DNA of 64,000 bases from Dillenia suffruticosa. Taxonomy: Eukaryota > Streptophyta > Magnoliopsida > Dilleniales > Dilleniaceae. Shown in pieces: positions 46,152 through 56,997 of this stretch. The translations under genes and the position numbers were made by a program. Below the pieces are notes generated by a model. That model had not been told where the DNA came from, made no database searches, and saw only the letters and a list, made by a program, of their open reading frames with translations. The stretch spans positions 13,995,001-14,059,000 of the forward strand of contig JAVTVX010000024.1 in assembly GCA_033439265.1 (NCBI GenBank), given 5' to 3'. Position 1 is the stretch's first letter, and every line of letters starts with the position of its first letter.

Positions 46152-47200
46152 TACTACAAAATAAAAGCATTATGTCGATGGTAACATTTACTGCTGGTAC
46201 GTATTAGTGACGGTTCTTTAAAATTATACCGACGGTTATGGTTGAAACCGTAAAAAATAGTATTGATTTTTCGACGATTTTAAAATAGTCGTCAATAAAA
46301 CAATTTGAAATCGTGGGTATAGGTAGCAAACCGTTTGTATAAACAACACTCCGTACTTACGGATATAAGGACATTTGAATTTATGTAATCCTATCCTTAC
46401 GGCTATAAGTTGTGATGGTAAAATATAGGTTTTGTAGTCACGATTTTGAAAGGTGCCTGTATGTATAGGCAATACTATATGTACAGCCGTTGTTGTGACG
46501 ATTGTGATGATGGGAATATAGTAAGGAATAGTAAATGTAAAAAGATATGGTAAATAGCGACAAATGTAGGAAATATAAGGTATGGGAAGTATAGAGATGT
46601 AAGGTAGGTAATTGTAGGATATGTAAGATATGGTAAGATATGGTAAATATATAATATTTAAGGTATGGTAAGTGTAGTAAATGTTACTATTTTTGTGATA
46701 ACATAGTAAATGTTATTATATTTTTGTGGTTATATAGTAAATATTACTATATGTTATTATCTGTTAATTTGATTATTGTGGGATTAGTTTAATAGTAAAT
46801 AATACATTTTATCATGAGACAAATAAATTTACTATCTTTCATTATTATAATAGTAAATATTACTATTTTATTATAAATGTACATAGTAAATGTTACTATA
46901 TATTATTATCTTATTATCTGTTAATTTGACTATTATGATTAGCTTAATAGTAAAGACTACTATCCTTTGACGATCATGATGAGAGATAAATAAATTTACT
47001 ATTTTTCACGTCTATTATTATAATAGTAAATGTTATTATTTTATATTAAGTGTTATTATATTTTATTGTGATTTCACAGTAAATGCTACTATATAATTTG
47101 ATTATCGTGATTAGTTTAATAGTAAATATTACTATCATTTCCTTTTCATGAGAGATAAATAAATTTATTATGTTTCACATCTATTTTTATAATAGTAAAT
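46152..47200. mobile_element. CACTA-like element with TACTACAAAAT end
   Basis: Begins tactacaaaataaaagc within gypsy RT, followed by gatggtaacatt. The complement of 18566 reads tactacaaaattagag then gatggtaaca, so both ends belong to one family. ccgacggtt/aaaccgt words follow. The right end is not clear; the sequence changes to LTR B at about 47200. Confidence 0.5.
46690..47200. repeat. ~165-bp tandem repeat, three copies
   Basis: gagataaataaatttactat marks copies near 46818, 46981 and 47150, with atagtaaatgttactatat words between. Confidence 0.7.
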
Positions 47201-50200
47201 GTTTTTCTGATTTATAATGCTTTTGAAAACATTTTAGCGAGATTTGTCGGGAGCTAAAAATTTTCCCCTCCGTGTCATTTTAATACCTACACGTGCAATT
47301 TCGACCCCGATGAAATTACACGTGCTAAATTAACTTAAAAAGTTAATAGAATTTGATTTCAGGTAATTCTTAATCGTTTGCGAACAAACGTTCGATACTT
47401 AATCGTCGGAGATGAAAATTTGTCCTCATTGAGCGAAATTTAATTCTACCATGCAAAATTACTAACATTTTTCCAGGAAGCCTAAATTAGGTTAAATTTA
47501 TGTTTTATCAAGTTAAACCGTAATTTCATGAAATTGCCAAAATTGCCCAAAATGAAGGGAAATTGACCTTATCGTGCCAAAATGACAACCACATGTGCAA
47601 ATTTGATGCCGTGAGAAATATATATGCTAAATTCACTTTAAAAGTGAAGGGTCAAAGAGCAAAACTGAAATTTAAGCCATAGCACAAAAATATTCGATGC
47701 TCTAACATTTTTCGCCCGAGAAACCCTAATTTTTGGTAGAATTATTTGTTCGAGCAAACCGTCCCGTTTCCACCTAAGATCTATATTAAAACGGAGTATG
47801 TAGTGTGATTTTACGCATTTCGAGGTCGAGGTCGAGGTCGAGGTCGAGGTCGAGGTCAAATTTTGATCGATCGAGAATTTCGTTCACTCCGAGAGACGTT
47901 TGGGCTATCAAACAATCTCAGATTAATGCGATACCAACTCTATTTGATTCAGTGCAAAAAACTGAACCAAATGGATAATTTGAATTTCTCAGATTTCGGG
48001 TCGAATATTGACCCCGCCATGCGTGACACGAAAATCGAAGTAGGAATCTTCATGCAAATCTAAAAATGACCTTTTATGAAATTTAAAAAAAGGGGTTGGA
48101 GATAATTAATGACAATGACAAGTGTGCCCATGATGTGGAAGGTTAGGATTCATTTGAAAAGTCAAAGAACAAATATGAGCCATTGATTTTGGTTGTTGGG
48201 AGACAAATCAATTAATGAAGCATTAATTGAAGTTTGACTTGTTGGGGCTTGAGGAGGAGAGAGTAGAGAGAGAGAGAATCACCAACAAGCTATATTCATT
48301 CTCCCAAAACCGTGAAGAGCAAAGAGAAACAAAAAAAAAAAATAGAGAGAAAGACTTCTTCTCTTCTTCCTCCCTCCATAGCCATGAGCCATTCCTTGAA
48401 GGGAGGCTTGATTCCTTCAACCAATGTTCAATATTTTTACATAAATCCATCCCTCTTGAACCCTAGAACAATATATCCAAAAATCAAGGCCAATGGAGAA
48501 GGATTGCTTGGTGAAGAACAAAGGGATAGCCAAGAGTTCAAGAGGAGAGATCCAAGTTTGGCTTCAAGCCTAGCTATATATATTCAGGTATGAGGCCCTC
48601 CATACTCCATAGCATAACATATCTTACTTGGGGTCAAAATGAGGAGGTTTGCTTAGCGAACTAGGGTGGCCAAAATCTGAAGTCAAGGAAGGAAACAAAA
48701 AATTCTAAAATCTGGATATTCTGAACTGGTTATAGTGTTTTAGCTACAGAATTTTCTTCACAAAGGCGAATTGCATGAACTTTATACACAAGAAGCTAGA
48801 CATTCAGAGCTTTAAAATGAGATAAGAACCATTGCATTCTGAGTAGAGATGGATTTTATATGATTTTTCAAATTTAGGTGTTATGCACTAATTCCCTGTT
48901 CAGTCTTGCACTTTGCCCTGATTTCGACAGTAACACTAACCTAAGTTTTGAAGCCCCTTCCTGATAGATTCAGATCTTGGGCTAGTTGAAAGAGTTGTAG
49001 ACCCATGTCTTAGATTTCTAACGAGGTAAGGATCACCTCAATCCAATCCCTGTGTCAAACGTTACAACCATTCTACTAAAACTCATCAGAGGGTCATCCA
49101 TTTTCCAACACTAAAAATTGTAGCACTGCACGACCCTCTTCCAGCCCTTGTTTGCAAAATCTCAAAGATGAGAAGTTATAGATCTCCCTCTTATCCACCT
49201 ACTGTGAAAATTTTTGCCAATTCAGCCTAGGGAATCAAGAGTTATACAAAATCTCCTAAAATTGTGTAGAAAAGATTATGTTTCTCGGTCAAAACTAAAA
49301 AGAGAAATTGGTGGTCAATTTTAGACCCCTTCTAGGAAAAATTGGAAGAACCCAAAACATGAAAAATGTACTGTTTTGTGTCTTCTAGGTACTGTAAAAA
49401 GTTTAGGTAATTTGGAGTTCTGTATTAAAAGTTGTGATGGTTGAGTTAAAAATTAGTCAGAACAGACTTCTGAAATGTAATGTGGACAAAATGATGCTAT
49501 TTCAGGGACTTGCACTAGGAATCTGAGAAAGTGCCCAACTAAGAGGTTGTAGCCTTGTGTCATAAATACAACATAGTCAAAAATCAAAGTCTTACCATGA
49601 ATAGATTGTGAGATAAGGGAAATTTGCTAAAACGGGATAGAATGGAGAGTGAAATTTAAATTGGTTTGAAAATGTGGACTTTTAGGAATCTTCCACTGAG
49701 ATTTTGAAGATAAGTTCAACACGAAAAGTGTGAGTTTTTATGTGAGCCAGCCATAGAATTGAAATTTCCCAAATTTTGACCCCGGTTGAGGAACTTGTGG
49801 TCAATTCCTTAAAATGGGGCAAGAATAGAAGTTGAAAACCCTAGATTTGCCTATAACTAGGGTTGCATCACATTTACATTATTATATACGCATCATATGA
49901 TCTCTTAAGTGACACATATTCTACATTATGTTTATAGAGTCTCATTTGTGATATTGAGGGGAGCATATTTTTGTGTATGCCTCGAGATTCGTGCTGGGAG
50001 TGGCGTACCCTCCCACATACTGTGAGTAAGATTTATTATATTATGTGTCTAATGCACAATATCATATCTTAAAATATTTTCTAACGCAAGCAGATTTAAT
50101 GAATATATGATGTGAAATTTTCAATGAATTATGAAATGATTTTGTGAATTCATGGAGTATTCGCAAACATGTTTATACGTGTTATATATGCATCCAAACA

Positions 50201-51543
50201 AGTTTTAATATACAAAACCATGCTATCGTATTTGATTTATACATATTTTATGAAATCATCCTTGTGGAAATGATTGACATTACTTGAGAAATGTGGCATG
50301 GCACGTGATTGATTTGATAATGATATTTTACATGGGCCAAGGGCTCTAGCATATGATGATGATAATTTTGTGATGGGTAAATCCCATTCCGTAGCTACGA
50401 AGGATGCATATGTATGGTGATCCATACTTGCACCCGATACGCTTCTGCAGAAGGTATCCCACATAACATCGGAAAATGGTAAATGTATTGTGATTCGACA
50501 TGGTACTAGTCAGGTTGAACCCATAAGAGGGAGGGCTATGGTGCGCCGTAGTCTAGCAACTGATGAGGTCCATCACCAACGTTGGGATAGAGAGCTTTTC
50601 TAACCTGTTGCATACAAAACCCTGATGTGCATGTCATTGGTCGCTATTGACCCTTGCCAGGACTGATTTTGGCATGCTTTATTCTAGCATGATTTGATGA
50701 CATGGATGCATATATGTTTGAAATGTATATGAAAAGAATGATTTATGATAAATTGAGCATTTTACATGATTTCCTACAATATGTGGTATTATTGAGAACT
50801 TTGACACTCCATCTTTCACCGACTCATTGAACACATGATATATACCTTCTTACTCACTAGGTATCTTCTTTGATACTCACCTTCATTTTTTGTTGTGTAT
50901 AGAGATAGCTATAGTAGGATGCGTTGAGACTTATCAGCGCACGAGGCTTTTGATTGGAGATCAAGACTGTTGATTAGGTACTCAATATAATATTGAGAAG
51001 GATTTGCCAATGAAAGTGTATATTAGTTGATTGAGTTTGTAGATACTTGTGTATAAAAAAGGATGCCTGTATGGAAATATTTGTGCATCTTATTGAAACT
51101 CTCAATTCTATTCTATTACATTAAAGCATGAAATATACTATTGTGTACGTTTACTTTGGGAAACGTGTCATGTTTAGAAGTATCCTTTAGGTTCGTTCGG
51201 TGTCGTCTCTAAATCACAGGAGGGGCAACTGGCGACTGTCCATGCCTTTGATGGGGGTATGGTAGTAGAGGTTTGTGACTAAGACTGATAGTATTTTATG
51301 ATAACCTTACTTTGTCTTGGTTTGTACGGTGCAGATTGATTTGTATTATATGAATGTGGTTGAATTGTTGTGAGGCCGTGTTAGCCCATTTATTTAAGTG
51401 GTTGGATGATCATTTGATATACAGGTTGATTTGTACATAGGAGACCTTCAAAATATGGGGAGACTCTACCCGTTTTTTTTTAATATATAGCCGGCACCCA
51501 GGGCAACGGGCGGCTGCTCATGATCCTGGTTCGGGACATGATA
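47201..51543 (+). repeat. Gypsy B 5' LTR, 5'-truncated, >=4.3 kb
   Basis: 47201-47315 matches 56884-56997, and 47315-47820 matches 59816-60342, fixing the LTR identity. Ends ggttcgggacatgata before the primer site. The 3' half (about 49900-51540) carries the same ordered words as LTR A in the opposite orientation (gtagctacgaagga, cttctgcagaaggtatcc, gttgggatagagag). The middle (48240-48600) is a purine/pyrimidine-rich leader-like region, and the rest has no coding content. Confidence 0.8.
47821..47856. repeat. (CGAGGT)6 hexanucleotide repeat
   Basis: Six perfect copies of cgaggt. The related LTR at 61058 has only gaggtcgatgtc at the same position, so the expansion is specific to this copy. 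Confidence 0.95.
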
Positions 51544-51550
51544 GTTTTAT

Positions 51551-51562
51551 TGGTATCAGAGC
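51551..51562 (+). other. Gypsy B primer-binding site (tRNA-Met)
   Basis: TGGTATCAGAGC, seven bases after the LTR end, the same spacing as in gypsy A. Confidence 0.95.
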
Positions 51563-51700
51563 GTCTAGGTTGAGAACTATATGTCTATGTAAGATGTTTC
51601 CCAAGTATGAATATATTTAAAGTTCTCAATGCATGAGAGTTTCATACAGTCTTATATATCCCTGTATATGGTCTTAGGAATTGAGTTCATTCATTTTAGG

Positions 51701-51724
51701 GGGTTAGTTACTCGTAACTAACCC
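51701..51724 (+). promoter_or_regulatory. Leader hairpin, gypsy B
   Basis: gggttagttac (51701-51711), tc, gtaactaaccc (51714-51724): perfect 11-bp arms 45 nt upstream of the gag ATG. Counterpart at 36148-36172. Confidence 0.55.
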
Positions 51725-51768
51725 TAATTCCTGAAACATATCTCATGGAGAATTCTTTTTGCAGAATT

Positions 51769-53186
51769 ATGCCGCGTAGATGCGGTAGATCAGTGGGACG
51801 TGGAGCTAGACTTGCGCCACCTGAGACTCCTCCAGCACCTAATACTTCGAGGGAGCTTGAGACCCTTAGAGTACCTGAGGATGCTTCCTCGTCACGGGTG
51901 CCTACACCAGCACCACCCTAGCCGACGACTACAGCAGGGATTCTACCACCACCACTAAAGGCTTTGAGGCAGTGGCAAGAGTGGTATAGTCAGTATGGGG
52001 TGCAGATGTCACCACCACCTCCACCTACAGTCGTACCTACACCCGCGGCAACACCTACCCCAGCGGTACTGGAGCCCCCACCAGTGGCTGAGCCCTCAGC
52101 AGCTTCAGGTCCGAGTAAGACCACTTCTATGACTCTGAGGCGAGTTCATGAGTTGACACAGTCAGCTAAAGAGGCACGTTAGCTCGGTCGTGTAGACTTT
52201 TCAGGATCCAATGATGCTGCAGCAGCAAAGCATTGGATCAATCGGATTCGCAGGATTCTTACAGATCTGGGGTTGAGTGAAGACCTCAGACTTAGTATTG
52301 CGGAGAGGTTATTGGACGGAGATGCTCTCACTTGGTAGGAGACTATATGAGATGAGGCTATAGGGCCTTTAATGTGGGAGGATTTTCTACGAGAGTTTGA
52401 TCGTAGATATTTCTCGGATTTCCAGCAAGACCGTTTGAGACGGAGTTTCTGCATTTGAGACAAGGGACTAGATCTGTTGCTAAGTATGAGGTAGATCTTA
52501 GGAGGATAGCTGCCTTAGTCCCCGACATAGCTACACCGCATCAGCTGAGGTTCAAGTTTGAGGACGGCCTCAATTTGGGTATTCGATGCTGCATGACTGT
52601 GACTCCCAGTTTCACCCTCTCAGAGGTGATTAGTTCAGCTCATCGTGTGGAGGAGATAGTCCGTGCTGAGGCCAGGCAGAGGAGGGTAGGGAGCAAAAAA
52701 GAAAGAGGACTGGGTCATATTCGGGGCATACCTCTAGGAGAGGCAGAGGTTTTGGCTCATATAGTGGCACTTCTGGGTTTAGACCATAGAGTTCGGGGCA
52801 GGGACCTCGTCACTAGGGGTTTAGGCCACCCGCCCCCAGCACCTCTACACAGTATATGGCGCAGCGGCCGACTCCTTGCCGTAGATGTAGCCGTTTCCAT
52901 TCTGGACCTCACGGAGGCCTGATTACTTGCTTCCAGTATGGGAAACTAGGTCATATTAGGAGTACGTGCCCTGACCTAGGTTTTAGGGGTCAGGCATCAC
53001 AAAGCCATACTAGTGTACCACGCATGGGACAGTAGGGAGTACCTGCTCATTCAGCATATACAGCTTCACGGATAGCCACCGGGAGCAACACCATGTAGAC
53101 TCAATTGCGTCAGCAGCCTAGAGCTTAGGCTCACGTGTACACGATGACTCAGGAGGATGCTCAGGCGAACCCTGATGTAGTTACGG
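51769..53186 (+). pseudogene. Gypsy B gag, degenerate
   Basis: ATG at 51769 (MPRRCGRSVGRGARL), Pro/Thr-rich N-terminus with a stop near 51920, RQWQEWYSQYGVQM, a UAG at 52180-52182 (at the same codon as in gypsy A), AKHWINRIRRILTD, AERLLDGDALTW with two stops, a shift near 52440, LRQGTRSVAKYEVDLRRIAA and FEDGLNLGIRCCMTVTPS. A second shift leads to the knuckle CFQYGKLGHIRSTC (Tyr for the second Cys) and the tail MTQEDAQANPDVVTG ending at the candidate donor. Confidence 0.85.
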
Positions 53187-53384
53187 GTAACCCTCCCATA
53201 GATCCAATAGTATAGGATCTATATTGTATTTGTATTTTCTTTTGATATCATGTATGCCATGATAGTCATGTACAGTCATGACATGTTAAAGCCTTTGAGT
53301 ACCTTGATGTACATAAATGTTTTGATATATATATATATCAGTTTTATCGGATTCTAAATTTCGTTTAATTCTTCTTGTCATTAG
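53187..53384 (+). other. Candidate gag-pro intron (198 nt), gypsy B
   Basis: Donor ACGG then GTAACC at 53187; acceptor TTCTTCTTGTCATTAG ending at 53384. Splicing joins DVVTG to TMHIFGADARVLIDTG in frame; reading through stops after GNPPIDPIV. Position, ends and stop match gypsy A. Confidence 0.6.
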
Positions 53385-56300
53385 GTACCATGCATATATT
53401 TGGTGCTGACGCCCGTGTTCTCATAGACACAGGGTCAAACTACTCATATGTAAGTGATTCCTTCGCTAAGCACACTGATAGGCCTATCTCACCACTTGAT
53501 GAGGAGATCTTGGTTATCACTTCTCTTGGTGAGCAGATTTTTCGGGATTCAGTATATCGTAGCTACGAGGTCAGGATAGAGGATACCGTGTTAGAGGCAG
53601 ACTTGATTCCTCTCAATATGACCGACTTTGATGCTATCCTAGGGATGGACTGGTTGAGTACACACCGGGTTTCAGTTGATTGCTTTACAAAGCAAGTTGA
53701 GTTCAGGAGACCCAGGCAGCCACCATTGGTTTTTACGGGAGATAAGTGGGTATTACCCCGCTGTGTTATTTCTGTTATGGAGGCCAGACGTTTGGTGTGC
53801 CGTGGATGTACGGCATATCTGGCACATGTTATTGATAACACCATACAAGGCCCGCAGCTTAAGGAGGTCCCGGTGGTACAAGAGTTTCTGGACGTGTTTT
53901 CCAAGGAACTACCTGGATTACCACCAATTCGAGAGTTTGATTTTGAGATTGATGTATTTTCGGGGACTGCTCCGATTTCTATGGCACCATATAGGATGGC
54001 ACCAGTTAAGGTCAATGAGCTAAAGGTTCAGCTGTAAAAACTATTAGACCAGGGATTAATCCATCCTAGCATGTCACCATGGGGTTCACCGGTGTTGTTT
54101 ATGAAAATGAAGGACGCACATTTTGGTTATGTGTGGATTATAATAGCTGAACAAAGTTACCATTAAAAATCGATACCCACTACCACTATTGATGATCTCT
54201 TTAATCAGTTACAGGGTGCCAAGGTATTCTCGAAGATAGATCTTCGGTCGGGTTACCATTAGCTGTGGATTAGAGCCGAGGATGTACCTAAGACGGCTTT
54301 CCGTACCCGATACGGACATTATAAGTTTTTAGTCATGCCGTTTGGGCTGACTAATGCCCCCACTACATTTATGGACCTTATGAACCAAGTTTTCCATGAT
54401 TATTTGGACCGGTTCGTTATTGTTTTTATTGATGATATCTTAATCTACTCGTAGAGTGATGATGAGCATGCTCAGCACCTTGGGGTGATTCTGCAGACTC
54501 TTCGTGAGAGACAGCTTTATGCCAAGTTCACCAAGTGTGAATTTTGGCTGCGGCAGATTGGTTTTCTTGGCCACATAGTTTCTATGGAGGGTATCTTTCT
54601 TGATTCGCAGAAATTTGAAGCTATATTGAGATGAGAGTAGCCACAGACAATGATAGAGATCATGAGTTTTCTTGGTCTAGCCGGGTATTACCATAGATTT
54701 GTAGAGAGATTTTTCTGAATTGCTGCTCTGTTATCTAGATTGACGTGGAAGGACATAAAATTTATATGGGATGACCGTTGTGAGGTGAGTTTTCAAAAGC
54801 TCAAACAGCGGTTGATGTCCGCTCCGATTCTAGCCCCTCTCACGAGTAGTCGAGAGTATGTGGTGTACAGTGACGCCAGCATGCAAGGATTGGGTTGTGT
54901 ATTGATGCAGGATGTTAAAGTTATCGCCTATACTTCGCGACAGCTAAAGAAACATGAGGTAAACTATCCTACGCATGATTTTGAGTTGGAGGCCATAGTT
55001 TTTACGCTAAAGATATGGCGCTACTATCTATATGGGGTCACATGCAGGTGTTTACAGATCACAAGAGCCTGAAGTATCTGTTCACTCAGCGGGAACTGAA
55101 TTTGAGACAGCGGAGATGGTTAGAGCTGCTAAAGGAGTATGATCTCATCATTGACTATCATCCGGGTAAGGCTAATGTAGTGGCTAATACCTTGAGCCGG
55201 AAGTCATATTCTTCTTCTTAAACTGTCGAAAGTAGTTATCTCTCGTGTTTATTGGGACTCCGAGCTTTGGGAGTCAGGTTGGTTAATGATGATCAGGGAG
55301 CTATACTAGCCAGATTTGAGGTTCGGCCGAGTTTGCTCGACCGTATCAGGGAGTTTTAGCAGAGTGATGAGGAACTCTGAGGTATTTATGGGAAAGCTAG
55401 TAGAGGTGGTATTTATGACTTTAGAGTCCGTAAAGATGGACTATTGGTTTTCTGAGATCGGGTATGTGTACCAGCAGATAGTGATCTCCGCAGGGCTATT
55501 CTTGAGGAGGCCGATTCATCTGCCTATGCTTTATATCCCGGCAGTACCAAAATGTACCTCACCATTAGAGACAGTTATTGGTGGTCAGGTATAAAACGGG
55601 AGATTGCAGAGTTTATTGCTCGTTGCCTTGTATGTCAGCAAGTAAAGGTCAAGCACCAGCGTCCAGTTGGCACTTTACAGCCAATTCCCATTCCTGAGTA
55701 GAAGTGAGAGTATATCATGATGGATTTCGTAGTAGGGTTGCCGCAGATTTCGGCACAATATGATGCCATTTGGGTGATAGTTGACCGACTTACTAAATCC
55801 GCATACTTCATCCCGATCAGGAGTGATTACTCACTTGAAGCATTGGCACGCCTCTATATTGATACGATTGTGAGACATCATGGGGTTCCAGTATCAATAG
55901 TATTAGATTGAGACCCTAGATTTACTTCCCATTTTTGGCCCAGTTTGCAGGAGCCTTGGGTACTAGACTGAATTTCAGCTTTGTATATCCCCCAAACAAA
56001 TGGTCAGTCAGACTGAACCATTCAGACTTTAGAGGATATGCTTAGAACATGTGTTATGGATTTCTGGGAGAGTTGAGATCGACATCTTCCGTTAGTGGAA
56101 TTTGCCTATAATAATAGCTATCAGGCGAGCATTGGCATGCCACCTTATAAGGCATTATATGGGAGGAAGTGTCGTACCCCATTGTGCTTGGATGAGGTTG
56201 GTGAGCGACGACTCACCAATGTTGAATTGGTAGAGGAGACGAAGAAGAAAGTGAGGATTATTTGTACGCGGATGTAAGCTGCCCAGCATAGACAGAGATC

Positions 56301-56753
56301 CTATGCAGATTGTAGGCGATAACCTCTAGAGATCACTATGGGAGACATGGTATTCTTGAGGATATCTCCCTTGAAGGGAGTCATTCGATTTAGGCAGCCG
56401 AGAAAGTTAAGCCCCAGGTATATTGGGCCCTTCTGTATCCTTAAGAGGTCAGAAGTATGACATATAAATTCGAGCTGCCAACAGACCTGTCGCGTATTCA
56501 CGATGCCTTTCATGTCTCAGTGCTTAAGAGATATCATCCAAATCCCTCACACATTTTAGAGGCTCCGCCAGTTAAGTTTCGAGAGGACTTGAGCTTACCT
56601 GTTCAGCCCGTGGCTATTCTGGATCGACAGGTCAGAAAGTTACGGAGCAAAAAGGTTCCTGTTGTTAGAGTTTTATGGAGGAGCGACCAGGTCAAGGAAG
56701 AGACTTGGGAGCCCGAGGTGGCCATGAGGAGACAGCACTCCCAACTTTTCTAG
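53385..56753 (+). pseudogene. Gypsy B pol: protease, RT, RNase H, integrase, chromodomain
   Basis: Protease [34 protein letters not shown] and [12 protein letters not shown] followed by a stop; [15 protein letters not shown]; RNase [17 protein letters not shown], a shift near 55050, then [10 protein letters not shown]; integrase [29 protein letters not shown], then VPVSIVLD with a stop where RDPRF is expected; [24 protein letters not shown]; and a final RSKKVPVVRVLWRSDQVKEE chromodomain-like tail. More than fifteen stops and several shifts are present. Many stops correspond to CAG, CGA or CGG codons of gypsy A, consistent with deamination of methylated cytosines. Confidence 0.9.
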
Positions 56754-56785
56754 TTTCTTTTAGTCTCGAGGACGAGACTTGTTTT

Positions 56786-56800
56786 TAGGGGGTTAGGAAA
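56786..56800 (+). other. Gypsy B polypurine tract
   Basis: tagggggttaggaaa immediately before TGTAACATTG of the 3' LTR; preceded by ctcgaggacgagacttgttt as in gypsy A. Confidence 0.75.
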
Positions 56801-56997
56801 TGTAACATTGATACTCGGTATACTGTATATTGTACTCTTTATTATCTCATATATGACATTTTCACATAGAGAAAATTCATTCAGAACTTTTTCCGATTTA
56901 TAATGCTATTGAAAAAATTTTGGCAAGATTTGCCTGGAGCTAGAAATTTTCCCCTACGTGCCATTTTAAAACCTACGCGTACAATTTCGACCCCGAT
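56801..56997 (+). repeat. Gypsy B 3' LTR, part 1
   Basis: Starts TGTAACATTGATACTCGG and runs to the solo-LTR insertion at ccgat (56993-56997). Confidence 0.85.

Noticed and set aside
47638-47859. Ser/Thr-repeat protein
   Set aside because: It is the complement of the CGAGGT hexanucleotide run in LTR B.
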